A program made the translations under genes and the position numbers. The notes under the pieces were generated by a model that saw only the letters and a list, made by a program, of their open reading frames with translations, had not been told where the DNA came from and made no database searches. Positions 32,264 through 41,466 of a stretch of DNA of 54,418 nt are shown here, in pieces. Each line of letters opens with the position of its first letter. Within the stretch, counting starts at the first letter, position 1. Source of the DNA: Pseudoalteromonas luteoviolacea (lineage in GTDB: Bacteria > Pseudomonadota > Gammaproteobacteria > Enterobacterales > Alteromonadaceae); the NCBI RefSeq assembly GCF_021654285.1, contig NZ_JAKFZS010000034.1, positions 1 through 54,418 of the forward strand, written 5' to 3'.

Positions 32264-33028
32264 ATGTGTGAGCTATTAGGTATGTCAGCGAATGTGCCGA
32301 CAGATATTTGTTTTAGTTTTTCCGGGCTATTAGAGCGCGGGGGGAATACAGGCCCTCATAAAGACGGGTGGGGGATCACCTTCTATGAAGGCAAAGGGTG
32401 TAGAACGTTTAAAGATCCTGAGCCGAGTTGCCAGTCCGAAATTGCCAAGCTCGTTAAAGCGTATCCGATTAAGAGTGTGTCGGTGATAAGTCATATCAGG
32501 CAGGGAAATCGAGGTCGGACGTGCTTGGAAAATACGCACCCTTTCACTCGAGAGTTGTGGGGCAGAGAGATCTCTTATGCGCATAATGGCCAGTTGTCGA
32601 ATTATAAAGACCTGAAGCCTGAATATTATAAACCGGTCGGCAATACAGACAGTGAACTGGCGTTTTGTTGGATCTTAGATAAGATCCGAGAAAAGTACCC
32701 AAAAAAGCCATCCAATATGGCAACGGTATTTCGCTATGCGGCGAAATTAGCGGATCAGCTTAGAGAAAAAGGCGTGTTTAACATGCTGTTGACTGATGGT
32801 GTGTTTGTACTGGCATATTGCAGTAATAATTTGCATTGGATAACGCGCAGAGCACCGTTTGGCAAAGCGACCTTGATTGATGCTGACATGGTAGTGGACT
32901 TTCAAAAAGAAACGACGCCTAATGACATCGTTTCTGTGATAGCGACTCGTCCATTGACCAATGATGAGCAATGGACCAAGATGGAGCCGGGTGAATCGGT
33001 GCTATTTAAGCTTGGGGAGAAGTTGTAA
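32264..33028 (+). CDS. yafJ: class II glutamine amidotransferase, YafJ-like
   Basis: 254 residues. The start MCELLGMSAN gives Cys2 as the Ntn nucleophile once Met is removed. Further motifs: HKDGWGITFY, ISHIRQGNRG, NTHPFTRELWGREISYAHNGQL and NTDSELAFCWIL. It is a stand-alone glutaminase domain; its acceptor is not established. First host gene right of the prophage, with an AAGGTG site. Confidence 0.9.
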   Translation: MCELLGMSANVPTDICFSFSGLLERGGNTGPHKDGWGITFYEGKGCRTFKDPEPSCQSEIAKLVKAYPIKSVSVISHIRQGNRGRTCLENTHPFTRELWGREISYAHNGQLSNYKDLKPEYYKPVGNTDSELAFCWILDKIREKYPKKPSNMATVFRYAAKLADQLREKGVFNMLLTDGVFVLAYCSNNLHWITRRAPFGKATLIDADMVVDFQKETTPNDIVSVIATRPLTNDEQWTKMEPGESVLFKLGEKL

Positions 33029-33051
33029 AACAGGTGCTTATGCACCTGTTT
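33028..33051. terminator. bidirectional intrinsic terminator
   Basis: AAACAGGTGC, a short loop and GCACCTGTTT between the convergent amidotransferase and DUF3108 genes, flanked by A and T runs. Confidence 0.88.
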
Positions 33052-33055
33052 TTAT

Positions 33056-33817
33056 TTATTTTTTGACTGTTTGGGCAGTCATTTGAATTTGAAATTGCTC
33101 AACACCATCTTTTCCTTTCAGCATTTGCACCAGCATGTAATCATATTCTGGTGCAAACCAAGCAAGTGCATGGCGTTTATTATTATCGTACAGGCGTTTG
33201 ACTTTGACTGTTTTGACATTACCAATTGGTAAGGTGATAGTTTCTTCCCCAACGACTTTAAAATTGTACATGCGGACATTTCCGTTTTTGTCGATGATCG
33301 GATAACTAAATTGTGTTTTTCCTTGCTTGAGCTCATTTCGAAGCTGGTTTTGGTAAGAAAGTACATCTTGTCGGGATTCATCCCAATCAACTTTTAACGG
33401 ATATTCTTGTGCTTTGGAAAATAACTGTTTGTTTTCTCTATCGAACTTAATCTTAAAGCTTTTATCTGGTCTTGTGCCTTCTCGGCTTAAGCTATAGTGC
33501 AGTGGTTTTGTTTGCCCACCTTCAAATTTGAACAGGCTTTGTTCAGTACGTTTTTCTGTGAAGATCATCCACTTCACATCAGTCTCATAGCTCAGTGCGT
33601 AAGTATTCTCTGCAACTTGTAGAAACTCTCTGGTTGCGGTGCCATGAATTTTCCCTTTTCTAAGTACATTGTACTCGGCTGTGTATTCGGTGAGCGTAGA
33701 AGCATGAAGGGAAGAAGAGAAAACAGCGCTTAAGCCAAAGAGCAAAGCGCTGTGGATTTTAATTTTAGCTGTAATCGACGCCTTGCGTTGGAAGGGGTTG
33801 TTTATCAAAAACTGCAT
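33056..33817 (-). CDS. DUF3108 family exported protein
   Basis: 253 residues. A signal peptide ends near residue 39 (HSALLFGLSAVFSSSLHA), with an unusually long N-region because the only ATG, 33817, lies inside purN and overlaps it by 53 bp. The periplasmic part is beta-rich with the DUF3108 start YTAEYNVLRKGKIHG. Function unknown; periplasmic or outer-membrane-associated. It follows purMN in the same operon in related genomes, to my recollection. Confidence 0.82.
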   Translation of the reverse strand: MQFLINNPFQRKASITAKIKIHSALLFGLSAVFSSSLHASTLTEYTAEYNVLRKGKIHGTATREFLQVAENTYALSYETDVKWMIFTEKRTEQSLFKFEGGQTKPLHYSLSREGTRPDKSFKIKFDRENKQLFSKAQEYPLKVDWDESRQDVLSYQNQLRNELKQGKTQFSYPIIDKNGNVRMYNFKVVGEETITLPIGNVKTVKVKRLYDNNKRHALAWFAPEYDYMLVQMLKGKDGVEQFQIQMTAQTVKK

Positions 33818-34409
33818 AGTCTGCTTCCATTGTTAGTCTGTGTTCACTGAACCACTTGACCACCAAAGGATAAATGACATGTTCTTGTTCATGTACCCGC
33901 TTCGCTAGTGTCTCTGCTGTGTCCTCTGGCAAAATAGCAACTTTTGCTTGGACAATCACAGGACCACCGTCTAGTTCTTCTGTTACGAAGTGAACACTAG
34001 CGCCATGGTACGCATCATTTGCGTCAATTGCTCTTTGGTGGGTGTTCAGCCCTTGATACTTAGGCAACAAAGATGGGTGAATGTTCAACATTTTCCCTTT
34101 AAATTTTTGCACTAAGTCAGGAGTTAGAATACGCATAAATCCAGCCAATACAACTAAATCTGGATTACAAGAGTCAATTAATTTTGCTAGTTGCTCGTCA
34201 TAAGCCTCTCGACTATCAAAGTCTTTGTGGCTTAAAACATTTGTATTGATCCCTGCTTGCTCAGCTCGAACAAGACCAAAAGCGTCCGCTTTATTGCTGA
34301 TGACATTGACGATTTCGCCATTGATATCACCCGATTGGCAATGGTCAATAATTGCTTGTAAATTAGAGCCACTGCCAGAGATCAAAACAACGATCCGAGA
34401 GGGTGCCAT
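33765..34409 (-). CDS. purN: phosphoribosylglycinamide formyltransferase
   Basis: 214 residues. Transfers formyl from 10-formyl-THF to GAR in purine synthesis. Motifs: IVVLISGSGSNLQAIID at the start, VLAGFMRILTP, MLNIHPSLLPKYQG with the catalytic Asn/His, and SVHFVTEELDGGPVI with the catalytic Asp. Start overlaps the purM stop (TAATG), so the two are coupled. Confidence 0.97.
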   Translation of the reverse strand: MAPSRIVVLISGSGSNLQAIIDHCQSGDINGEIVNVISNKADAFGLVRAEQAGINTNVLSHKDFDSREAYDEQLAKLIDSCNPDLVVLAGFMRILTPDLVQKFKGKMLNIHPSLLPKYQGLNTHQRAIDANDAYHGASVHFVTEELDGGPVIVQAKVAILPEDTAETLAKRVHEQEHVIYPLVVKWFSEHRLTMEADYAVFDKQPLPTQGVDYS

Positions 34410-35461
34410 TACTGGGCACCGCCTAAGATTTCAACCTGCTCTTCACCTTCAACAGCATCTTGGATTTCACCAATGTGCCAAGCGTTTTCGCCTTGCGCCG
34501 TTAGAATTTCTAAGCTTTGTGCTAGCTTATCAGCAGGAACTACTAGGATCATACCTACACCACAGTTGAATGTGCGGTACATTTCATGTGTGCTGATGTT
34601 ACCGTTTTCTTGAAGCCAATTGAAAATAGCAGGCCATTCCCAGCTATCACCTTTTACAACCGCTTTTGCAGATTCAGGTAGTACGCGAGGGATATTTTCC
34701 CAGAAGCCGCCGCCAGTAATATGTGATAGCGCGTGCACGTCTACGTCTTTTAGCAATTCAAGAATTGGCTTAACGTAAATGCGAGTAGGCTCAAGTAAAT
34801 GTTCGCCTAGGGGTTTACCCGCATATTCTTCGTTTGTATCAGCGCCAGACACTTCTAACACTTTACGAATTAAAGAGTAGCCGTTTGAATGAGGTCCGCT
34901 TGAAGCAAGTGCGATAAGTTGGTCGCCTGCTTTTACTTTAGTACCATCGATGATCTTTGACTTTTCTACAACACCTGTACAAAAACCAGCCATGTCATAA
35001 TCATCGCCTTCGTACATGCCAGGCATTTCTGCCGTCTCGCCGCCGATTAGGGCACAGCCAGACAGCTCACAACCTTTACCAATACCGCTTACTACATCAG
35101 CAGCTGTATCAACATCTAGCTTGCCAGTTGCGTAATAGTCTAGGAAGAAAAGCGGCTCTGCGCCTTGTACGATTAAGTCGTTTACACACATTGCAACAAG
35201 GTCGATACCTACCGTGTCGTGTTTTTTAAGGTCAATGGCTAAACGAAGCTTTGTGCCCACACCGTCAGTACCAGCAACCAAGACAGGCTCTTTATAACCA
35301 GTTGGAAGTTCGCATAGTGCACCAAAACCACCGATGCCGCCCATTACTTCTGGACGACGTGTTTTTTTCACTACGCCTTTAATGCGCTCTACTAATGCGT
35401 TACCCGCATCAATATCAACGCCTGCGTCTTTGTAGCTCAGAGACTGTTTTTGTTCGCTCAC
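34409..35461 (-). CDS. purM: phosphoribosylformylglycinamidine cyclo-ligase
   Basis: 350 residues, standard length. Makes AIR from FGAM with ATP. Motifs: SYKDAGVDIDAGNALV at the start, GTDGVGTKL, DLVAMCVNDLIVQGAEP, GGETAEMPGMY and HITGGGFWENIPRVLP. GTG start with GAGGA 8-9 bases upstream. First gene of purMN. Confidence 0.98.
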   Translation of the reverse strand: MSEQKQSLSYKDAGVDIDAGNALVERIKGVVKKTRRPEVMGGIGGFGALCELPTGYKEPVLVAGTDGVGTKLRLAIDLKKHDTVGIDLVAMCVNDLIVQGAEPLFFLDYYATGKLDVDTAADVVSGIGKGCELSGCALIGGETAEMPGMYEGDDYDMAGFCTGVVEKSKIIDGTKVKAGDQLIALASSGPHSNGYSLIRKVLEVSGADTNEEYAGKPLGEHLLEPTRIYVKPILELLKDVDVHALSHITGGGFWENIPRVLPESAKAVVKGDSWEWPAIFNWLQENGNISTHEMYRTFNCGVGMILVVPADKLAQSLEILTAQGENAWHIGEIQDAVEGEEQVEILGGAQ

Positions 35462-35809
35462 AGGTTTTCCTCAAAATAACAGTATAGATTTGCTTAGAAA
35501 CGCGCGTATTTTACAACAATTGCGCGCAAGCGGCTAGTTGAATTAAGTCGCCAAAACAAAGGTCATAAGATTACTTATTTTTGGTCGCTTAAAAAATATA
35601 GGTTAACTTTAATTTTCAATATGTTAAGCGGTTACTATGTTGCGTTAGATCAAAGCCCCATTTATGCATGCGCATAGTATTTTAGATACGGCATGACGCG
35701 ATATGAAATGAATTGGCCTGCAAGCGGATAATAAATAATGCGGGGACCCAAGTTAGTCAAGGGAATAGCATGACGTCTTTTGATAGATAGCACTAAGCGA
35801 GGGCTAAAC
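35462..35809. other. intergenic region, divergent promoters
   Basis: About 350 bp between purM and the YdcH-like gene, presumably with both promoters. I see no convincing PurR box. TTGCGTTAGATCAA at 35640-35653 resembles an FNR/CRP-type dyad (TTGAT-N4-ATCAA) with a poor left half; weak evidence. No gene is apparent. Confidence 0.4.
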
Positions 35810-36052
35810 ATGTGTGTGAAAAGTTGCAGCTTGATAAAAGAGTTACCCGAGTTTAAAGCTAAAATTATTGAACGAAAGGTAACAGATGCTGATTTTGCGA
35901 GACTCTTAGCTGATTATTATGCACTTGAGCAACAAATTGAGATGTGTGAAAAAAGCCAGATAGCTCAAGATGAAGTAGCATTAAAAGAGTTGAGAGTTCG
36001 ATGCTTAACTCTCAAAGACAGGCTGTATATGTGCCTTAAACATAGTGAGTGA
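35810..36052 (+). CDS. YdcH-like DUF465 protein
   Basis: 80 residues from ATG 35810 (GAGGG upstream); a TTG frame from 35780 lacks support. The pattern LPEFKAKIIERKVTDADFARLLADYYALEQQI, given here only as its key parts (LPEF, DADFARLL, YYALEQ), and the C-terminal LKDRLYMCL are typical of the short two-helix DUF465 family. Function unknown. Extra cysteines at the N-terminus are unusual. Confidence 0.8.
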   Translation: MCVKSCSLIKELPEFKAKIIERKVTDADFARLLADYYALEQQIEMCEKSQIAQDEVALKELRVRCLTLKDRLYMCLKHSE

Positions 36053-36138
36053 ATTCTGTGTTAAATCAGCGCAGTTTGCCACGCAGAGTATGAATACTGA
36101 ACTATAATAACGACAGGTTTTGTTGATAGGCAGCTTTT

Positions 36139-37743
36139 TTGGAAACCTTGAGTCTTTGCTTAATACTGATGGGACTGATTTTTTTGTTGTTATCAATCAA
36201 ACCCGCAGTAGAAATATGTGGTATTGCACAATCTAAAGGGTGGTGGTTACTTCTGTCTTTGATTTGCATATTCACTTTTGGCTATGCAAGTTTTGCGGCA
36301 TATGTTTATTTGAATGTCGATCGTTCACAGGTAGTTTTGGCGCTATCTATGATACTCGCATTAGGCGGTTTGTTTGTCATCGTGGTTGTTCACTTAGGCA
36401 AGAGCAGTTTAGTACGCCTACAGGCCTCTTTAGATTTAGAAAAATACAATGCGCAGCATGACCATCTTACTAAGCTTCAAAATCGCCCTCAATGTTTTGC
36501 GTGTATTGAGCAAAGAAAGCAGCAAAAAATCGATTTCGCAGTGGTGATATTCGACCTATACAACTTAAAGCAGATCAATGATGCGATGGGGCATTTTTTT
36601 GGCGATCAATTACTCGTTGGCTTCTCAGAGGCGATTTCAAATAGTCTTTTACCCGGTAGTGAGCTTTTTAGAATTGGGGGAGATGAGTTTGCTGTTGTGA
36701 GTGAGGCGAGAAATGAGGCGGCGCTATTTGCTCAAAATAATGCGATTTTAAGTGCATTGCACAATGGGTTAGTGGTTGAACAAACGGCAGTAGATGTCAT
36801 TTACAGTTCAGGCGCAATATTAAGCATACCCCGCGAAGATATTTCAGCTCCAGAGTTGCTCAAGCGTGCAGATATTGCCATGTACGCGGCCAAAAGAAGT
36901 AAGCAAAGTTTAGTGTTATTTGATAAAGCCTTACATCAAGGGGTTGTCTCTGAATTTCATATGCTAAATGACTTTAAGGGGGCATTAGCTCGTGGTGATT
37001 TAATGGTGTTTTATCAACCCATTGTGGATACCCAAACGTCTAAAGTACATGGCGTAGAAGCCTTAGTTAGGTGGCCATCAGAGGACGGTAATTTCATCAT
37101 GCCCGAGCGATTCATACCGATCGCTGAAAAGAATAATATGATCAAGTATTTGAGTGCTTATGTGATCAATACTGTATTCAGTGATTTGGGTATGTTATTG
37201 AAGCTCAATCAACAACTCACAGTGCATATCAATCTTTCTTGCCAAGATTTATTGGGTAAAAACTTAATTAATGTTTTGAATAGCCAGATAAGCAGTAAAA
37301 ATGTTGACCCCAGCCGCATTATTTTTGAGCTTACAGAAAGCATGGTAATGACAGACGTAGAGCAGACAAAAGCCTTGATAGAGCAGCTCATTGAAATGGG
37401 GTTTGCAGTGAGCATTGACGATTTTGGTACTGGTTTTTCTTCATTTTCTATTCTTAAAGAGCTGCCTATTTCGCAAATCAAAATTGATAAATCCTTTGTC
37501 ACACAGTGCTTATCTCAAGATAAAGACAGAGCCATCATTGAGACCACATTATTTCTTGCCAAGCGGCTAGGTTGCTCCGTCGTTGCTGAAGGCGTAGAGA
37601 ATGATGAGACAACACATTACTTAGCCAAGCAAGGGTGCAAATATATACAAGGCTACAACATCAGCGAGCCGCTATCATTGGGCGAAATCAAACGATGGAT
37701 ATCAAGTAATGGCCTAGTACACACTGCGTTAAGGAAGTATTAA
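36139..37743 (+). CDS. membrane GGDEF-EAL protein
   Basis: 534 residues from TTG 36139. Two to three N-terminal membrane helices (about 3-20, 33-60, 67-87), then GGDEF with R-I-G-G-D-E-F at 178-184 intact, then EAL with Glu307-Ala308-Leu309 (GVEALVRW). EAL catalytic motifs are also intact: HINLS, FELTES, DDFGTG, IKIDKSF, VAEGVE and QGY. No RxxD inhibitory site precedes GGDEF. The protein can in principle make and break c-di-GMP; net activity cannot be read. No PAS, CACHE or other soluble sensor domain is visible. Confidence 0.93.
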   Translation: METLSLCLILMGLIFLLLSIKPAVEICGIAQSKGWWLLLSLICIFTFGYASFAAYVYLNVDRSQVVLALSMILALGGLFVIVVVHLGKSSLVRLQASLDLEKYNAQHDHLTKLQNRPQCFACIEQRKQQKIDFAVVIFDLYNLKQINDAMGHFFGDQLLVGFSEAISNSLLPGSELFRIGGDEFAVVSEARNEAALFAQNNAILSALHNGLVVEQTAVDVIYSSGAILSIPREDISAPELLKRADIAMYAAKRSKQSLVLFDKALHQGVVSEFHMLNDFKGALARGDLMVFYQPIVDTQTSKVHGVEALVRWPSEDGNFIMPERFIPIAEKNNMIKYLSAYVINTVFSDLGMLLKLNQQLTVHINLSCQDLLGKNLINVLNSQISSKNVDPSRIIFELTESMVMTDVEQTKALIEQLIEMGFAVSIDDFGTGFSSFSILKELPISQIKIDKSFVTQCLSQDKDRAIIETTLFLAKRLGCSVVAEGVENDETTHYLAKQGCKYIQGYNISEPLSLGEIKRWISSNGLVHTALRKY

Positions 37744-38101
37744 GGCTTCAATCTATATAGTCACGCGCCTTTTACTTTGCGAGGGGCAAAAAGCAAAGAT
37801 AATTGTCAGAGGCGCGTCCATTCAGACCTCCAATGAGTTGAATCAATCAAAAAGACATAAACGGTAAGGTTGCGGAAAGCTACGTATGCGAATCTGAATA
37901 CGATTTAAGAGTTGTCCGGTCCATTCTATTTGGGAGAATGTATCATTCTGTAAAATCCCATACAATTTTTGACAACTTTTGCGATCATTAAACCGTAATA
38001 TATGGCTTCGTTTATTCAAGTCTGTAGGCGGTGGTTGAATAATTAAACATGCTTTCACATTTGAGCCGTGTGGAGCGACAACATTTTTAGAGGAATATAA
38101 A
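37744..38101. other. intergenic region
   Basis: About 360 bp between the GGDEF-EAL gene and the MlaC-like gene. A leftward 105-codon frame here has no ribosome-binding site or recognisable sequence and is not called. Promoter of the MlaC-like gene expected near the right end; nothing else clear. Confidence 0.4.
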
Positions 38102-38689
38102 TTGAAGAAAGTCATCAGCTTTTTATTGTTACTTGTTTGCTCAACGATGGCTATGGCCAACGAGACGCCTTACCAATTGATAAATCAAGTTGGAGAGGGG
38201 CTCTTTGCGGACATAAAAAAGGTCAATGCAGGAGGCAAGGCAACATCACAGGAAATGCGCAGTATCGTCAAAACACAATTAATGCCACATATAGACACGC
38301 GCTTTGTATCAAGAAAGCTACTTGGTAAACACATTAAAGGGCTTAAACGTCAAGAAGCCATAGAATTTATTAATGCAGTGACACATTATCTTGAAGTGAC
38401 ATATGCAAGTGCACTGATGCAGTATAAGGGGCAAGAAGTCGTGTTCGAGAAGGCCCCAGTGCCACAAGACAGTAAATATGCGACGGTTAAAGCCGTAATT
38501 AAAGAAAGTGCAGGGCCAGATATCGACTTACATTTCAAGTTTCGTAAAGGGAAAGATGGTAAATGGAAAGTTTATGACTTAGTAGCTGAAGGCATCTCTT
38601 TACTTAGCGCAAAACAAAAAGAGATTGTTTCGCGCATTTCGCAAGTTGGCTTAGCTCAAGTGACTGCTGAACTAAACAAAAAAGCTTAG
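38102..38689 (+). CDS. MlaC-family phospholipid-binding protein, solitary
   Basis: 195 residues from TTG 38102 with AGAGGA 7 bases upstream; the start leads straight into a signal peptide (KKVISFLLLLVCSTMAMA). The mature part has the MlaC/Ttg2D layout: MRSIVKTQLMPHIDTRFVSRKLL, YASALMQYKGQEVVF and GKWKVYDLVAEGISLL. MlaC carries phospholipid between outer and inner membrane. No mlaFEDB neighbours, so it is an orphan or a second copy. Confidence 0.85.
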   Translation: MKKVISFLLLLVCSTMAMANETPYQLINQVGEGLFADIKKVNAGGKATSQEMRSIVKTQLMPHIDTRFVSRKLLGKHIKGLKRQEAIEFINAVTHYLEVTYASALMQYKGQEVVFEKAPVPQDSKYATVKAVIKESAGPDIDLHFKFRKGKDGKWKVYDLVAEGISLLSAKQKEIVSRISQVGLAQVTAELNKKA

Positions 38690-38704
38690 TAAAAGTTTTT
38701 TGTT
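38675..38704. terminator. possible AT-rich terminator between convergent genes
   Basis: AACAAAAAA (38675-38683) pairs with TTTTTTGTT (38696-38704) between the MlaC-like and DUF2989 genes. All but one pair is A-T, so the stem is weak. Confidence 0.35.
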
Positions 38705-39512
38705 AACCTCGAGGAGATAGAAATTGACCTGTTTCTATTTCTTCGCGGGTTTTTAATGCAAGCTGATTGAGTACACCAATACTTCTTCCCCGTGATGTTA
38801 GCTCATGTTCGATGTCAATAATATCAATCTCTTCAAACCCTGACAGTTGTGCTATACGTGCAAATGTATATGCGTGCTTATATTTCTTTTGTTTATAAAA
38901 AATACTCACAAGGGCTTTGTACACCTCTAAATCGGGTGTTTCACCAGCTTGATTTAGCTCCAGTACGCGATAGAGGAAGTCGATGGTTTTGTCATCATCG
39001 AATTTGGCATAGTAAGTTGCCAAAAACATTTGTATCTCTTGGCTTTGGCGTACATACGGCTCATCTTCTTGGCGCAGCAATTTATTCATTGCATACTGAC
39101 TATTGTTTCGAGACCAGTGATAATAAAGCAAACCTGGATGAGAGGTTTGTTTGGTATCTTGATATATGCGATTCATTTCTTTTAGGCTGGTGAGGTGGCC
39201 TTCAACACGAGACGTCGTCTTTTCTTTTAGTTTGATATGTTCAATTTGTGCTGCAAGGGAAACACATGAATTATAACTTTCGAACTGCTTTAAAAGTTGG
39301 TATTTGTTTTCGTCAGTTGGGTCTTTGTACTCAACATAACGACCGATGATCACAGATGCTCTTTCCTCTTTACAATGACTATCTTTGTTCAAATCATTGC
39401 AAAAACCAGGGGTTTCCTCACACACCTTTGCCAATGTCAACGGTTCTTCACATCCACTCAATAATGTTAATAAAGAAGCGCTAACGATGGCTAGCATCCA
39501 CTTATTAGCCAT
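38703..39512 (-). CDS. DUF2989 lipoprotein
   Basis: 269 residues. Lipoprotein signal peptide with lipobox LLSGC at about 17-21. Four cysteines in the next 35 residues could form disulfides. The C-terminal half is helical with tetratricopeptide-like repeats (YKALVSIFYKQKKYKHAYTF). DUF2989 family, function unknown. AGGA lies 5 bases before the ATG. Confidence 0.85.
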   Translation of the reverse strand: MANKWMLAIVSASLLTLLSGCEEPLTLAKVCEETPGFCNDLNKDSHCKEERASVIIGRYVEYKDPTDENKYQLLKQFESYNSCVSLAAQIEHIKLKEKTTSRVEGHLTSLKEMNRIYQDTKQTSHPGLLYYHWSRNNSQYAMNKLLRQEDEPYVRQSQEIQMFLATYYAKFDDDKTIDFLYRVLELNQAGETPDLEVYKALVSIFYKQKKYKHAYTFARIAQLSGFEEIDIIDIEHELTSRGRSIGVLNQLALKTREEIETGQFLSPRG

Positions 39513-39842
39513 TGTTTATCCTACGTAATATTTAATCGCGCACAACATACCACTTTTGCTCCTTTTGAAACAGCCCCAATGCACCTAACGCTGTTAACTT
39601 TGATAGAAGGGTTGCCCTTTTACTACTAATTACCTAGTTTAGTCTGATATTAAAAATAAGGTATACGCATATTTTCTTCAATAAAGGGAAAAAATAAGAC
39701 ATTTTTCTGTCTTTTGACTGTTCCCTTTACGAAAACAAAAGGAAATGTATGGCTAAGAGTGGAGAATAATTGCAGATTAAATTAGAATGGCGGTGCCCAA
39801 CAGGGCTATCCGTTCAAAAAAATTGTTTATTAGGCAGAAAAA
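39513..39842. other. intergenic region upstream of gap
   Basis: 330 bp, AT-rich, between divergent genes for the DUF2989 lipoprotein and GAPDH. It should carry a strong promoter for the latter; I cannot assign it with confidence. No gene seen. Confidence 0.4.
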
Positions 39843-41285
39843 ATGACCTTATCTCACGAGCAAGAATATCAAAATAGCTGGCAAGAACGCCAAGACTACG
39901 CTGAAAATATGCAACCTATTATTGGTCGCTTATACCGTAACTTGGGTGTTGAAATTGCTGTTTATGGCCGTCCACTTGTTAATACAAGCACAATTGACGT
40001 AATTAAAGCACATAAAACAGTAGCACGTTTTGAAGAGACTAAATTGCGTCTTCGTGAAAGCTTCCCTTTCCTAGAAGCTATCAGCAAAATGGAGCTTGCA
40101 CCTGGTCGTATCGATTTAGGTAAGTTAGCTTATGCATACATTTACAAAAATGCAGGTGAAGGCCGCTCTATCGAAGAGTATTTAAATGGCGAGCTTGCTG
40201 ACTTATTAAATAAAGGCACAGGCCCAGAACCGCGCGATGTTGTATTGTATGGTTTTGGTCGTATTGGACGTTTATTAGCGCGCCTGCTTATCGAGCGCGG
40301 CGGCTCTCACGCTGATTTACGTTTACGTGCAATTGTTGTGCGTGGTGGCCGCGATGGTGACCTTGAAAAGCGCGCAAGTTTATTACGTCGCGATTCTATC
40401 CATGGTCCATTTGACGGTTCAATTACTGTTGACCATGAAAAGGGTGCGATTAAAGCAAATGGTAACTACATTCAGGTGATCTACGCGAACTCACCAGAAG
40501 AAGTAGATTACACTAAATACGGCATTGAAAACGCACTCGTTGTGGATAACACAGGTGTATGGAAAGATGAAGACGGCTTAGGCAAGCACCTTGCGTCTAA
40601 AGGTGCATCAAAAGTACTACTTACAGCACCTGCTAAAGGCGACATCAAGAACATCGTATACGGTGTAAATAACCTTGATATCCTTAACGAAGATAAAATT
40701 GTATCGGCAGCAAGCTGTACAACAAATGCTATCACGCCAGTACTTAAAGCATTAAATGATAAGTTTGGTATTAAGAGTGGTCACGTTGAAACTGTTCACT
40801 CTTACACAAATGACCAAAACTTAATTGATAACTACCATAAAGCAGAGCGTCGTGGTCGCAGTGCTGCACTAAACATGGTTATCACCTCAACTGGTGCTGC
40901 TAAAGCGGTTGCTAAGGCTTTACCTGAGCTAGCTGGTAAGTTAACTGGTAACGCAATTCGTGTTCCAACACCAAATGTTTCAATGGCAATTTTGAACTTA
41001 AACTTGAAGGCAGAAACGACTTCAGAAGAGTTGAATGAGTTCTTACGTGAAACATCATTGTATTCTGATCTTCGTGACCAGATTGACTACACTGCCTCTA
41101 CTGAAATCGTATCAACCGATTTAGTAGGTAGCCGCTATGCAGGTGTTGTTGATTCTCAAGCAACAATCGTGGATGGTGACCGTGTAGTACTATACGTTTG
41201 GTATGATAATGAGTTTGGCTACAGCTGTCAGGTAGTACGCGTAATGCGTGACATGGCAGAAGTTGCTTTCCCAAGCTTGCCATAA
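39843..41285 (+). CDS. gap: glyceraldehyde-3-phosphate dehydrogenase, long form
   Basis: 480 residues against about 335 for classical GAPDH. The first 130 residues are an extra N-terminal domain; the Rossmann part then starts with VVLYGFGRIGRLLARLL. The catalytic Cys292 lies in SAASCTTN, followed by HSYTNDQNLID and NAIRVPTPNVSMAIL. Long forms of this sort are common in marine gammaproteobacteria and may be distinct from the short glycolytic enzyme. Codon use is strongly biased, suggesting high expression. Confidence 0.93.
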   Translation: MTLSHEQEYQNSWQERQDYAENMQPIIGRLYRNLGVEIAVYGRPLVNTSTIDVIKAHKTVARFEETKLRLRESFPFLEAISKMELAPGRIDLGKLAYAYIYKNAGEGRSIEEYLNGELADLLNKGTGPEPRDVVLYGFGRIGRLLARLLIERGGSHADLRLRAIVVRGGRDGDLEKRASLLRRDSIHGPFDGSITVDHEKGAIKANGNYIQVIYANSPEEVDYTKYGIENALVVDNTGVWKDEDGLGKHLASKGASKVLLTAPAKGDIKNIVYGVNNLDILNEDKIVSAASCTTNAITPVLKALNDKFGIKSGHVETVHSYTNDQNLIDNYHKAERRGRSAALNMVITSTGAAKAVAKALPELAGKLTGNAIRVPTPNVSMAILNLNLKAETTSEELNEFLRETSLYSDLRDQIDYTASTEIVSTDLVGSRYAGVVDSQATIVDGDRVVLYVWYDNEFGYSCQVVRVMRDMAEVAFPSLP

Positions 41286-41301
41286 TTTCGCTTTGACGAT
41301 G

Positions 41302-41329
41302 AAAAAAGCCAGCATTTGCTGGCTTTTTT
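41302..41329 (+). terminator. intrinsic terminator after gap
   Basis: AAAAAAGCCAGCA, a TT spacer and TGCTGGCTTTTTT form a strong hairpin with T tail. Confidence 0.92.
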
Positions 41330-41466
41330 AGTTTTTGATCTGTGTGATGTGTGGTAGGCTCATCAATGTTTTTAGCTACATCTGGCTAACATGAATAACA
41401 ATTCATTAGTTAGCGAAAAAAACGCAATATTACGGCAAGAATCTTGCCATAAATTTTAGGGTATAT

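Noticed and set aside
35462..35560. PurR operator upstream of purM
   Set aside because: Looked for the ACGCAAACGTTTTCGT-type palindrome; no convincing match.
35640..35653. FNR-like dyad as a firm regulatory feature
   Set aside because: Only the right half matches well; noted in the intergenic entry but not called separately.
37843..38160. Leftward 105-codon frame in the gap before the MlaC-like gene
   Set aside because: No ribosome-binding site, overlaps the signal-peptide region of the MlaC-like gene, and matches nothing I know.
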